The position numbers and the translations under genes are program-made. A stretch of DNA of 64,000 nucleotides from Planctomycetota bacterium (GTDB taxonomy: Bacteria; Planctomycetota; E44-bin39). Below are positions 41,823-50,308 of the stretch, piece after piece; position 1 is the first letter of the stretch; each line of letters opens with the position of its first letter. The notes below the pieces were generated by a model. It had not been told where the DNA came from. It searched no databases and saw nothing but the letters and a program-made list of their open reading frames with translations. Where the stretch lies: contig SOJX01000061.1 of assembly GCA_004376375.1 (NCBI GenBank), forward strand, positions 1-64,000. Reading direction: 5' to 3'.

Positions 41823-43265
41823 ATGGTTGACCTCTCAAGACGTGAAATCCTGACCGGCGGAAACGTGCCGGTGCGGACAATCGAGACACCCGAAACCGAG
41901 CGCGTGCACCCGCTTTACGCGTGGATGCTTCCGCAGTGGCGTTTCTTCCTCGCCGCTTACGAAGGCGGGCGCGCCTTCACCGCTGAGTCGGGCTACCTTT
42001 TCTCCCACCAGCGCGAGACGCCCGAGGACCGCGCGTTTCGGCTGCGCCGCGTCGTTTACTACAACTACTGCCGTTCGATTATCGACGTGTATCTTTCCCA
42101 TCTCTACAAGAAAGGCGTCCTGCGCGAATCCAGCTCGCTCCGGTACCGCGAATTTCTTCAGGACGTCGACCTGTGCGGCTCGGACGCCGACTCTTTCATG
42201 ACCCAGTCGGTCGCGCCGCTCGCCTTTGCGCTGGGAACGGTTTTCGTCGTAGTCGATATGCCGCCGGCAGGCGGTGATTACCGCAGCCGCGGCGACGAGC
42301 TCGCCGCAGGGCTTCGGCCCTACGCCCGTTTCCTTATGCCGATGGACGTGGTGGATTGGGAAACCGATTCCCTGGGCGCGTACCGCTGGATAAAAATCCG
42401 CGAAGAGCATTCGCAGGCCCGCGAAATCACAGGCGGCTCGAAAAAAACTCAGGTACGCTACCGCGTGTGGACGCCGGAAAAATGGTTCCTGCTCGACGAG
42501 AACGACAACTACGTAAACCCGCACGGCGCATCCGGCGAGCCGCATCCCGTCGGACGCGTACCCGTGGTAAAAGTCATGTGCGAAAAATCGCTTGCCGCTC
42601 CCGACTTCGGCATTTCCTTTCTGCAGGACATCGCGCCTATCGCGCAGAAGATCTACAACCTCGCGAGCCTGCTCGACGAATTTCTTTACAAGCAATGCTT
42701 CAGCTTCCTCGCGTGGCCGGGCGAAATCCACGAGGAGCGGCTGGGTGCGTCGAACGTGGCGAACTTCGACCCGGAATCGGGCTCGCCGCCCGTATACGTC
42801 ACGCCGCCGACGGACCCGGCAAAGTTTCTCGAAAGCCAGATCGCGCGCAACATCGAAGAAATCTACCGTCTCGCGCGAATCGAATATGCCGGCAACCACC
42901 CGCGCGTCGCGCAGAGCGGTTTCGCAAAAGCGATCGACTTTCACGACACAAACAACATGCTCGCCAAGAAAGCATCGCACCTCGAAGCCGCAGAGCGTGC
43001 CATCGCTCGCATCTTTTTCCGGTGGACGGGCGAAAAGGCTGCGGCAAATGTCATCTACCCCCGCGAATTCAACGTCAAGGCGATAAACGACGAAATTGCT
43101 GAAGCCATCCAGGCGCTTTCGCTCGGCATCGCGCCGACGTTTGTAAAACACGTGAAACGACGCCTTGCAGCAAGGTTTCTGCCGAACCTTGAAGAAAAAG
43201 AGCGCCGTAAAATCGAAAACGAAATAGAAAAAAGTTCCGAGTACCGGGTTTCGAGTTCCGAGTAA
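41823..43265 (+). CDS. Phage portal-like protein
   Basis: 480 aa. Position between terminase and scaffold, length, and content fit a portal: an N-terminal region with RRVVYYNYCRSIIDVYLSHLYKKG, a beta-rich middle (RYRVWTPEKWFLLDENDNYVNPHG), and long C-terminal helices (FLESQIARNIEEIYRLARIEYAGNHPRVAQSGFAKAIDFHDTNNMLAKKASHLE). The last ten residues (SSEYRVSSSE) and the stop come from a heptad array that has run into the 3' end. Assignment rests on context and architecture. Confidence 0.75.
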   Translation: MVDLSRREILTGGNVPVRTIETPETERVHPLYAWMLPQWRFFLAAYEGGRAFTAESGYLFSHQRETPEDRAFRLRRVVYYNYCRSIIDVYLSHLYKKGVLRESSSLRYREFLQDVDLCGSDADSFMTQSVAPLAFALGTVFVVVDMPPAGGDYRSRGDELAAGLRPYARFLMPMDVVDWETDSLGAYRWIKIREEHSQAREITGGSKKTQVRYRVWTPEKWFLLDENDNYVNPHGASGEPHPVGRVPVVKVMCEKSLAAPDFGISFLQDIAPIAQKIYNLASLLDEFLYKQCFSFLAWPGEIHEERLGASNVANFDPESGSPPVYVTPPTDPAKFLESQIARNIEEIYRLARIEYAGNHPRVAQSGFAKAIDFHDTNNMLAKKASHLEAAERAIARIFFRWTGEKAAANVIYPREFNVKAINDEIAEAIQALSLGIAPTFVKHVKRRLAARFLPNLEEKERRKIENEIEKSSEYRVSSSE

Positions 43266-43307
43266 CGCCAATTCAACTCGATACTCGAAACTCATAACTC
43301 GAAACTG
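43234..43307. repeat. Inverted heptad arrays, left arm inside the portal gene
   Basis: GTTCCGA/GTACCGG/GTTTCGA units (43234-43265) lie in the coding end of portal. The complementary arm ACTCGAA/ACTCATA follows (about 43275-43307), just before the scaffold ribosome site. Confidence 0.8.
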
Positions 43308-43319
43308 AAAGGAGACGAC

Positions 43320-43964
43320 ATGTCTCAGGACACCGAAAAGATTTCGGAAGAAAAAGACCCAGGCGAAAACGCAACGGTCACCGAGCCGGCCGCGGATGCA
43401 GCCGAAGAGAAACCGGAAGATTCAAACGCTTCCAGCGCCGCTGCGGATGCGGCGGACTCCAGCGAGGAGAAGATTTCACGCTCGGTCGTAAACAATCTCT
43501 ACCGCGAGATGAAGCGGTGGAAAGAGAAATGCCGCCAGGCGGAGGCGCGGGCGAATTCCGAAAAGAAGCGGCGGCGGGAATCCGAAGCCGAGGCTGACCG
43601 CGTGCGCGGAATTATCAGTGGCGTGCGGGTCGACGAATCGCTGCGCGGGGCTGCCGAAAAGCACGGCGCAATCGATCCGGCCCAGATCGCGGAATTCCTG
43701 CACGGGCAGGTTACCCTGGACGAGCAGCTCGAGCCGATTGTAACCGCGAAAAACGGCTCGCCGCGGCTCGACCCGGACGGGGAGCCGTTTACGCTCGATG
43801 CACTTGTACACGAATTCCTGTCAGAGTACCCGCACCACGCAAAGGCGAGGGAAGCAGGCGGTGCAGGCTCGACCGGCTCCAACGGTACGCCGCCCGACCT
43901 GATGACCCGCATACGCTCCGCCGGGAGCGAGGCCGAGCTGAAACGACTCATCGCGGAAAAATAA
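43320..43964 (+). CDS. Phage scaffold-like protein
   Basis: 214 aa, highly charged and low-complexity: an acidic Ala/Glu/Ser N-terminus, a long coiled-coil helix (SVVNNLYREMKRWKEKCRQAEARANSEKKRRRESEAEADRV), a middle domain, a Gly/Ser linker, and a short basic-hydrophobic C-terminal helix (DLMTRIRSAGSEAELKRLIAEK) typical of capsid-contacting scaffold tails. Placed directly before the capsid gene. GGAGACGAC precedes ATG. Confidence 0.75.
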   Translation: MSQDTEKISEEKDPGENATVTEPAADAAEEKPEDSNASSAAADAADSSEEKISRSVVNNLYREMKRWKEKCRQAEARANSEKKRRRESEAEADRVRGIISGVRVDESLRGAAEKHGAIDPAQIAEFLHGQVTLDEQLEPIVTAKNGSPRLDPDGEPFTLDALVHEFLSEYPHHAKAREAGGAGSTGSNGTPPDLMTRIRSAGSEAELKRLIAEK

Positions 43965-43966
43965 TT

Positions 43967-44038
43967 GTTAGCGGCCGCGCTTGCGCGGCGTTGGATTGAT
44001 TATATTAATATCAACGCGCCGCAAGCGGCGCCGCTAAC
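43967..44038. repeat. Long palindrome (GTTAGCGGC ... GCCGCTAAC)
   Basis: A 72-base inverted repeat with inner hairpins CCGCGCTTGCGCGG and GCCGCAAGCGGC and an AT-rich centre. Related in sequence to 62852-62950 on the host chromosome, so it belongs to a dispersed family. Confidence 0.75.
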
Positions 44039-44079
44039 ATCAAAATCAACGACTACCTGTAATCGAAAGGATTTGATTC

Positions 44080-45042
44080 ATGGCAAACGAATACACTGTA
44101 TCGTCGGGCGCGCCGCTCGAGGACGTGGTCCAGACCGCGTATTCGCGGGCGACCGAGCTGGCTTTCCAGCCGAATCTGTATTTCGCGCAGTTCGGCCAGC
44201 TCAAGACGTGGCGCGGCGCCGACCGCAACCCGATGCCCGGCGACCAGGTCACTTTTACCATCTACGACAACCTGTCTGCCGCGACGTCGGAGCTTTCCGA
44301 CGAGTATTCCGACGTGACCCGCGTCCCGATGGCCGAGACGCAGAAAACGGTCGCGCTCAAGGAATACGGCAACGTCGTTACGCTCACGAACAAGCTTCGG
44401 CTTACCGCGTTCGACGACATCGACCTCGCGGCCGCCCGCGTCGTCGGCCTGAACATGGCGGACTCGGTCGACCTGATCGCCCGCGCAGCCTTCGACGCGC
44501 AAACCGGAGCCTCCTATTGCTCCTATGCCAACAGCGGCGCGAAAGCGAACATCGAGGCGACCGACGTCGTCACGGCCGAGTGGGTGCGTAAGATCTTCAA
44601 CAAGCTCGACCGCGCGAACGTCCCCAAGCTCGACAGCGGTTTCTACGTCGCCGTCCTCCACCCGGACATCATCTTCGACCTGCGCAACGAGTCCGGCACG
44701 ACCGGCACCTGGCGCGCAGTGAAGGAATACGCCGACCCTGAGAAGATTTACAACGGCGAAGTCGGCGAGTTCGAAGGCTTCCGCATTATCTCGAGCACGA
44801 ACGCGAACCTCGAGGCCGACGCGGGAAGCGCGAACGTCGACGTCTACGCCGGCTACTTTTTCGGCTACCAGGCAATCGCCTACGCCGAGGGAATCAGGCC
44901 GCACCTGCGGATCACAGGCCCGTTCGACAACCTCGGACGGACGGTGAACGTGGGCTGGTACGGCCTTCTCGGTTTCGGCGAGCTGAGGCCCGAAGCGCTG
45001 CACAAGTTCTTCTGCGCCTCGAGCATCGGCGACAACAGCTAG
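44080..45042 (+). CDS. Major capsid protein, N4-gp56 family
   Basis: 320 aa, HK97-fold capsid of the N4-gp56 type: FAQFGQLKTWRGADRNPMPGDQVTFTIYDNL, EYGNVVTLTNKLRLTAFDDID, GLNMADSVDLIARAAFDA, FYVAVLHPDIIFDLR, GEVGEFEGFRIISSTN. Complete, with strong codon bias toward C/G third positions as expected of a highly expressed gene. It should assemble around the scaffold and portal. Confidence 0.87.
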   Translation: MANEYTVSSGAPLEDVVQTAYSRATELAFQPNLYFAQFGQLKTWRGADRNPMPGDQVTFTIYDNLSAATSELSDEYSDVTRVPMAETQKTVALKEYGNVVTLTNKLRLTAFDDIDLAAARVVGLNMADSVDLIARAAFDAQTGASYCSYANSGAKANIEATDVVTAEWVRKIFNKLDRANVPKLDSGFYVAVLHPDIIFDLRNESGTTGTWRAVKEYADPEKIYNGEVGEFEGFRIISSTNANLEADAGSANVDVYAGYFFGYQAIAYAEGIRPHLRITGPFDNLGRTVNVGWYGLLGFGELRPEALHKFFCASSIGDNS

Positions 45043-45127
45043 CCATTCCTTCCGGAACGCCATGCGCCGACGCGGTCATCCCCGGCCGCAAGGTGCATGG
45101 CGACCGGAATCTCAGCGGGGCTATCGG

Positions 45128-45943
45128 ATGCCAGAAGTAAGAATAAAAGAAAACTGTTCCTGGTACGGCTGCGAATTTCGCAAAGGCGAAACGGTGGTGG
45201 TTTCCTACGAGACATACACCGACCTCGCCGCGGCTGGGAAAATCGGCACCGTCGATTTCAACGACACCTGCATGCCGAAGCCGGTCCCGGGCCGGAAAGA
45301 AACGCTCAGGCCCGGCGAAATTGCGGACAGGCACAAAGGTGAAACGATTTTCATTCTCGGCTGCGGGCCCAGCATCGCGAATGCCGACCTTTCATTACTC
45401 GACCGCAGAATCTCGATCGGCGTAAACGCGATCCTCCACGCATACGACCCGACTTACCTGATATGGCTGGACAACGCAACCGTGAAAACCTGCGGTGAGA
45501 TGCTCGAGCGGTCATTTGCGGTAAAATTCTGCGCCGACCGGGTCAGGACCGTTATTCCCGCAACCAGGTTCAGGCGGTATGTTCCCAAAAACGGCGAACC
45601 GATCCTGTCCGAAAGTTTCGATAAAGGCCTTTACTGGAGCAGAACGAGCGTCTTCCCCGCCATCAACCTGGCGGTCCTGTTCGGGGCAAAACGGATCGTT
45701 CTGCTCGGCGTTGACCTTCTCGATGCAAGCCATTTTTACGGGCGCTCAGGCGCAGGCAAACAGTTTCTGAACCGCGGAAGAATTCTTGAAGACTTTCGCC
45801 GGCTTGCGGGTTACGCGAAAAAACGCCGTTTGAAAATCATCAACGCTTCACCCCGGAGCGCGGTAACGGGTTTTCCCACCCGAACGCTTGAAGAAATCTG
45901 CGAAAGGATGAACCCCGATGGCAAATTACTCAACCGACTCTGA
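45128..45943 (+). CDS. DUF115-like nucleotide/sugar enzyme within the capsid operon
   Basis: 271 aa from ATG 45128; the frame is open to 45062. Residues 1-60 form a small beta domain (VRIKENCSWYGCEFRKGETVVVSYETYTDL), then the DUF115/MptE-like fold: TIFILGCGPSIANADLSLLDRRISIGVNAI, YLIWLDNA, RIVLLGVDLLDASHFYG. Related proteins are found among flagellin glycosylation factors and phages. Not needed for a capsid; likely a passenger or a structural protein with a fused enzyme domain. It overlaps the next gene by 26 bases. Confidence 0.7.
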   Translation: MPEVRIKENCSWYGCEFRKGETVVVSYETYTDLAAAGKIGTVDFNDTCMPKPVPGRKETLRPGEIADRHKGETIFILGCGPSIANADLSLLDRRISIGVNAILHAYDPTYLIWLDNATVKTCGEMLERSFAVKFCADRVRTVIPATRFRRYVPKNGEPILSESFDKGLYWSRTSVFPAINLAVLFGAKRIVLLGVDLLDASHFYGRSGAGKQFLNRGRILEDFRRLAGYAKKRRLKIINASPRSAVTGFPTRTLEEICERMNPDGKLLNRL

Positions 45944-46346
45944 AATGGTAAAAGTCGATATAGACATAAACCAGTGGCTGGGCAGCAGGCAGAACTTCGA
46001 CGACGTCCGCAACCTGGTTACGGCCCGCATTAATGCTTTTATCAAGAAACGCGGCCTCTGGCCGCTTCTGGAAACCGCGGGCGTAATCGACCAGAACGAC
46101 CTCGTCGACAAGACAAAAATCCTCAACCCCGAGGACCTTGCGGACCTCGAAAACACATGGGTGCGGGAAATCCTCTACTTCGACAACATCGCGACCAGCG
46201 ACCGCAGCGATCCGGTCACCTCGAAAGCGTTCGACCTGCGGAAGCAGCGGCTTTCGATGCTTCGGCACCTCACGATAATAGTCGACGCCGACGGCGACGG
46301 CAACCCGGAACGGGAATTCCCCGTTTACAAACTGCACAGAGGATAA
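45918..46346 (+). CDS. Head-tail connector-like protein
   Basis: 142 aa, mostly helical (RNLVTARINAFIKKRGLWPLLE; LADLENTWVREILYFDNIATSDRSDPVTSKAFDLRKQRLSML), with the size and position of gp6/gp15-like adaptor proteins after the capsid. Starts inside the previous gene, preceded by GAACCCCG, so translation is coupled. Confidence 0.6.
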   Translation: MANYSTDSEMVKVDIDINQWLGSRQNFDDVRNLVTARINAFIKKRGLWPLLETAGVIDQNDLVDKTKILNPEDLADLENTWVREILYFDNIATSDRSDPVTSKAFDLRKQRLSMLRHLTIIVDADGDGNPEREFPVYKLHRG

Positions 46347-46355
46347 GCGGATAAC

Positions 46356-46619
46356 ATGACGCCTTCTCAGCCGGAAAAACTGGGCCCCAAAGAATTCAGA
46401 GTGTGGGTGGTGCTCAAGCTGGAAAAGATCCTCGAAGAAGTGCAGGCGATAAACCGGACCTGTGCAGGCCAAAACGCAAGGCTGATGGAAGTGGAGAAAT
46501 TCTGCGCGCGCCACATGGCCACTCGCCCTTTCGTTATCGGGGTTTTCACAATGGTGGGCGCAATAATCGGCGCGGCCGCGATGGCAATAGTCAAGATCTT
46601 CATTGGAGGAAGCCTGTGA
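46356..46619 (+). CDS. Small coiled-coil membrane protein (XhlA/holin-like)
   Basis: 87 aa: a polar helix (FRVWVVLKLEKILEEVQAINRTCAGQNARLMEVEKF) then one membrane helix near the C-terminus (FVIGVFTMVGAIIGAAAMAIVKIFIG). Layout fits XhlA or single-pass holin-accessory proteins. Its TGA overlaps the GTG of the next gene (GTGA). Confidence 0.6.
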   Translation: MTPSQPEKLGPKEFRVWVVLKLEKILEEVQAINRTCAGQNARLMEVEKFCARHMATRPFVIGVFTMVGAIIGAAAMAIVKIFIGGSL

Positions 46620-47029
46620 GCGGTTCAATAATTCCAGTAAACGGAAAAGCCGAGTGCCATGCCCGGATGGCGCTGACCGACGGCTGCGGCAAATGGGAGC
46701 CGGGAACGATTCTTGAACTCTACCCTCTTGACCATCATTTCGAGTGGGGCGACCAGGCGCATTTCCTGGTTATCAGCGCCGAGCTCGATGAAACACAGAT
46801 CGAACTAATCAGGCAGCGCAAATTGAAAGTACCGCTCGAATCGTTCCTGAGCCCAAAATCCCTGAAAGCATACAATGACAATCTGAGCCTGGAGCGCGAA
46901 GATTTTCTCGCCTCCGGCGAAAAGCCCCGGTTTGACAGGAAGGTTGACGTGAAAACGCTTGCAGTAAACGCGCCCGAATGGCAATGGGTGAAAGAATCAG
47001 CAATTGATAATGATGGAGTACCTTCTTAA
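46616..47029 (+). CDS. Hypothetical phage structural protein
   Basis: 137 aa from GTG 46616, which overlaps the previous stop and has GGAGG 7 bases upstream. Small beta domain at the N-terminus (KAECHARMALTDGCGKWEPGTILELYPLDHHFEWG), a short helical tail. Its TAA overlaps the ATG of the spike gene (TAATG). Function unknown. Confidence 0.65.
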   Translation: MSGSIIPVNGKAECHARMALTDGCGKWEPGTILELYPLDHHFEWGDQAHFLVISAELDETQIELIRQRKLKVPLESFLSPKSLKAYNDNLSLEREDFLASGEKPRFDRKVDVKTLAVNAPEWQWVKESAIDNDGVPS

Positions 47030-48060
47030 TGGCTGCAACATACACAGTCGGCGACGGCAAGACATACAGCACGATACAGGCGGCCGTGGACGCGATACCG
47101 GGCGACCTGTCGGGTCAGGGTGTGCAAACGGTCGAGGTCTATGCAAAGGCGCCGAGTAATATTTATCCTGAAATGGTACACGCTTCCGCCGGTTTTACAA
47201 ACGCAGGTCCATTAGATTATATCCATACTACCGCAATGATTGACCATACCGGAGTTGCAGGAGTTGGGATAAAAATATATCCGGCATTTGGTGTATTTAC
47301 ATATTGTTATATTACTGGAGATTATGGACATTTTGAAGGATTTGAATGCTCAGTAAATGGTAATAATAATATCGGTGATTCATACGCAATCTATGCTCAT
47401 GGAACTTGTAAAGTTTATAATAATATTGTACATGACCTTACAGTAACTGCTAATAAATGGTGCGTGGGGATATTTCTTTCAGGCAACTTTGTTCATGAAA
47501 TATATAATAATATTGTTTATGATATATTTGGGTCTTTTAGAAGTTATGCAATGCGAGCTGACGGCGCTTCAGATGCTGGAGACCTTATTTACAATAATAC
47601 ATGCTCAAATATTAGGTGTCCCGGCGCTGGTTATGGTGCAGCGATTCGCGTTGACGGTGCTAATGTAACATTCAAAAATAACTATTTTGATTACGCATAC
47701 GGCACGGGAGGTAGTTATGAAATAAGCGGTGCTAATTGTACGCATGATTATAATGTTACTTCGGATGGGGATGGTGCAGGTGAAGCACATGGAATAGGTA
47801 ATGCTGACCCCGCAGACCAGTTTGTAAACCCCGGTACTGATTTCCACCTGAAAGCCGGCGCGGATTGCATCGACGCCGGCACGGACCTTTCCGGAACATT
47901 CACCACGGATATTGACGGGCAAACACGCACCGGAACATGGGATATCGGCGCTGACGAATATTTTCCGCCAGGCGGCCTGAACCGTCACTGTGTAACCGAC
48001 AGTTTCTTCATCTCAGGTGGAAACGTGTCCCCCGTAACGGGAGATTTCATCGAAACATAA
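47029..48060 (+). CDS. Parallel beta-helix tail-spike-like protein
   Basis: 343 aa. Residues 1-35 (TYTVGDGKTYSTIQAAVDAIPGD) are a typical opening of pectate-lyase-fold beta-helix proteins. The middle repeats Asn-rich rungs (YNNIVHDLTV, YNNIVYDIF, YNNTCSNIRC, KNNYFDYAY), and the end has DIDGQTRTGTWDIGADEY, the common closing motif of such helices. Likely a receptor-binding or depolymerase spike. The central rungs (about 47160-47780) are much more AT-rich than both ends of the same gene, a sign of module exchange. Confidence 0.82.
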   Translation: MAATYTVGDGKTYSTIQAAVDAIPGDLSGQGVQTVEVYAKAPSNIYPEMVHASAGFTNAGPLDYIHTTAMIDHTGVAGVGIKIYPAFGVFTYCYITGDYGHFEGFECSVNGNNNIGDSYAIYAHGTCKVYNNIVHDLTVTANKWCVGIFLSGNFVHEIYNNIVYDIFGSFRSYAMRADGASDAGDLIYNNTCSNIRCPGAGYGAAIRVDGANVTFKNNYFDYAYGTGGSYEISGANCTHDYNVTSDGDGAGEAHGIGNADPADQFVNPGTDFHLKAGADCIDAGTDLSGTFTTDIDGQTRTGTWDIGADEYFPPGGLNRHCVTDSFFISGGNVSPVTGDFIET

Positions 48061-48095
48061 CCGGATAAGCCGGAAACCTGAAAACGGAGCTATTC

Positions 48096-48368
48096 ATGTC
48101 ATCACAAACCATCCGTATCCGCATCGGGCTCAACAACAGCGGTCAGGCCGCGGACCCCGACTCCTGCACCGCGCTCCTCGAGGCGCCCGACGGAACCATT
48201 CACACCGCCTCGGGCGCTGCGTCAAAGAATACTTCAGTCGGAACAGGATCATACTACAGGGAATTTACGATACAGGACAGCGATTCCAAAGGCATGTACT
48301 GTGCGTGGTTCTTCCCTGTCTACGGCAGCGACACGCTTATCGTCCCGGTTCCCGTTAAGGTGGAATAG
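48096..48368 (+). CDS. Small beta-rich phage protein
   Basis: 90 aa, Ig-like alternating pattern (ALLEAPDGTIHTASGAASKNTSVGTGSYYREFTIQDSDSKGMYCAWFFPVYG). Possibly a head decoration or tail adaptor protein. The next gene starts 2 bases after its stop. No family recognised. Confidence 0.6.
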   Translation: MSSQTIRIRIGLNNSGQAADPDSCTALLEAPDGTIHTASGAASKNTSVGTGSYYREFTIQDSDSKGMYCAWFFPVYGSDTLIVPVPVKVE

Positions 48369-48369
48369 C

Positions 48370-49110
48370 ATGCCGAACACAATACGCACGGGTTACTCGG
48401 CAAAGTTCTCTCTGACCGCACCCGCCGTGAAGCTCAAGGCAAACACGAGCGGGACCTCGCTTGTCTTCGAAGTTACCACGGCGTCCGGCACATCAATGGT
48501 TATGCGATACCGGCAGGCAGGATCTTCAAGCTGGAGCGAATCCACGCCATTGAATTCGCCGCAGACCGGGGATGAAATTACCATATCGGGCCTGACGGAA
48601 GGTGAAACCTATGAATTCCTGCCGCTTGCCACGAGCGAGACCGCAGGCCGGGGAACGCGGAGCGACCCCGGCAATATCCTCCGCATCGTCCCCTCCTCCG
48701 GCAGTGCGCTTGAAAAGATCAAGAGCCAGGTCGGGGCTGAGCTGGCCACCTGGGTGCCGTCCGGAAATATCGTCATAGGAACAGCCCTTCGCGGAAAGCT
48801 CGACCTGGGGCAGAAAGCCGCCCTCATTTCCGGCAAACGCACGGGCAGGGAGCGTGAGGCATCAGGCACAATCAGGTCAAAATATGAAATTACTATCGAG
48901 CTTTATTACTCGCACCACGATGCCGGCGAGCGCGAAAACGTTCTGGATTCGCTTGCCGAGGAAATCGCCGCCCATTTCGATAATAATTCGTCTTCATTCT
49001 CCGGAATATCCGGCTACTTCGATACCGCTGCCGACAAGGTGTCTCACGACTCCCCCGGCCGCGATATCGGCCGTGCAATCGTTATTCTCTCATGTCTGGT
49101 AATCGATTAG
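48370..49110 (+). CDS. Fibronectin-III-containing tail protein
   Basis: 246 aa from ATG 48370 (AAGGTGG upstream). Residues 20-100 look like a fibronectin type III domain (LVFEVTTASGTSMVMRYRQAGSSSWSESTPLNSPQTGDEITISGLTEGETYEFLPLATSE). Residues 110-245 look like a tail-completion domain (ALRGKLDLGQKAALISGK; YEITIELYYSHHDAGERENVLDSLAEEI). Fusion of a surface Ig-like domain to a tail terminator-type domain is plausible. Confidence 0.65.
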   Translation: MPNTIRTGYSAKFSLTAPAVKLKANTSGTSLVFEVTTASGTSMVMRYRQAGSSSWSESTPLNSPQTGDEITISGLTEGETYEFLPLATSETAGRGTRSDPGNILRIVPSSGSALEKIKSQVGAELATWVPSGNIVIGTALRGKLDLGQKAALISGKRTGREREASGTIRSKYEITIELYYSHHDAGERENVLDSLAEEIAAHFDNNSSSFSGISGYFDTAADKVSHDSPGRDIGRAIVILSCLVID

Positions 49111-49125
49111 GTGAAAGGATGAACC

Positions 49126-50199
49126 ATGGCATATAACAAGACCGTAATCTTCCAGAACATCGGCAAGGCGATAAAGAAGCATGACGCGATCGCCGACTCG
49201 TCCAGCGGCTTCGCCGCGGCACTGGACACGATTCTTTCCGAAGCTATAACCCTTCTGAACGACAACGCGGCGGAGCGGCGGATGCTAAACCTGTTTTCCG
49301 CAGCCAACCGGAGCGACCAGGCTAGCCTCGAAGCGATGCGGAGGCAGACCGTGTCGATAGTCTCGGCATACCTCACCGACGGCGTAAGGGAAGACCTCAG
49401 CGTCGTGGGGCAGACTCCGGCAGCGGTTATCGACACACTCTACGACGCAATAGTCGCCGCAAGCGATACGGTCAAGGAAAATACGACGTCGTCAACGACA
49501 CCGGCGGCCGACGCCGACAACGCCGGAAGCGGCTCTATGTCGAGCGTAACGAACGACCAGCAGTGCCGCGACGACAACGATTTCGAAATCGAGTGCATCG
49601 ACGCCACCACCCAGGGCTCGGAACGCTGGTCGGTGACCTCGTCACACGACGGCTACGTCGGCGAGGCGACGACGGGAACCGAGTTCGACGCCTTTCGCGC
49701 AAACGAAGACAACAACGTCGAGGCCGGCGTAAAGTTTACGATAGGCGAACAGGCCACGATATCTGAATCCGGCGACGACCAGAACCAGCTCGCAAACTGG
49801 TCGTTTACCGGAGCCGTCAAAGGCTCGAACACTGATACAGCCGGGAAAGTATATATAACGCTTTCAGACTCGGGCGGCACGCGCACGGTAAGCGTTTACA
49901 GCGATTCCGGCAAAACACAGAAAGTCGCCGAAGGAACCAAAGCGGGCGACGGCGAGGTCACGCTCTCCGAGGAGAACTCGTCAGGCCTTTCCGGGACCGT
50001 TGACGTGACATACACGCAGGACGACAGCGATATCGTCCTCATCCTGCCGTTCGCGTTCGCAGCCGGAGACAAATTCACTTTTTCCACGTCCATCTCGGCG
50101 AAAGGCAACTTCCAGTACTTTTTCGTCCAGCAGTTCGGCGAGTCGCTCCCGTCGGCAAGCTCGGGCAGTGAAACCGTGACCGAATCCTGGGCATCGTAA
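49126..50199 (+). CDS. Phage tail or virion protein, unknown
   Basis: 357 aa. A helical N-terminal third (IFQNIGKAIKKHDAIADSSSGFAAALDTILSEAITLLNDNAAERRMLNLF) and a beta-rich, Thr/Ser/Asp-rich remainder with strand repeats (AGKVYITLSDSGGTRTVSVYSDSGKTQKVAEGTKAGDGEVTLSEENSSGLSGTVDVTYT). Could be a tail tube or fibre component. RBS GTGAAAGG upstream. Confidence 0.65.
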   Translation: MAYNKTVIFQNIGKAIKKHDAIADSSSGFAAALDTILSEAITLLNDNAAERRMLNLFSAANRSDQASLEAMRRQTVSIVSAYLTDGVREDLSVVGQTPAAVIDTLYDAIVAASDTVKENTTSSTTPAADADNAGSGSMSSVTNDQQCRDDNDFEIECIDATTQGSERWSVTSSHDGYVGEATTGTEFDAFRANEDNNVEAGVKFTIGEQATISESGDDQNQLANWSFTGAVKGSNTDTAGKVYITLSDSGGTRTVSVYSDSGKTQKVAEGTKAGDGEVTLSEENSSGLSGTVDVTYTQDDSDIVLILPFAFAAGDKFTFSTSISAKGNFQYFFVQQFGESLPSASSGSETVTESWAS

Positions 50200-50200
50200 T

Positions 50201-50307
50201 TCTCGTGTCTCGTTTCTCGTGTTCCCGTTTCTCGTAGTTCCCATAAAACGAGAAACGAGGAACAAGGAACAAGGAACGAGAAACGAGGAACGAGAAACGA
50301 GGAACTA
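50201..50307. repeat. Inverted heptad arrays between tail genes
   Basis: Left arm CTCGTTT/CTCGTGT units (50201-50240); right arm GAGAAAC/GAGGAAC/AAGGAAC units (about 50248-50307). The arms are complementary. The right arm also supplies GAGGAAC next to the start codon at 50309. Confidence 0.85.
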
Positions 50308-50308
50308 A

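Noticed and set aside
41835..43295. 486-codon open frame antisense to the portal gene
   Set aside because: The sense strand has a ribosome site and phage context; the antisense frame is Arg/Val-rich shadow sequence.
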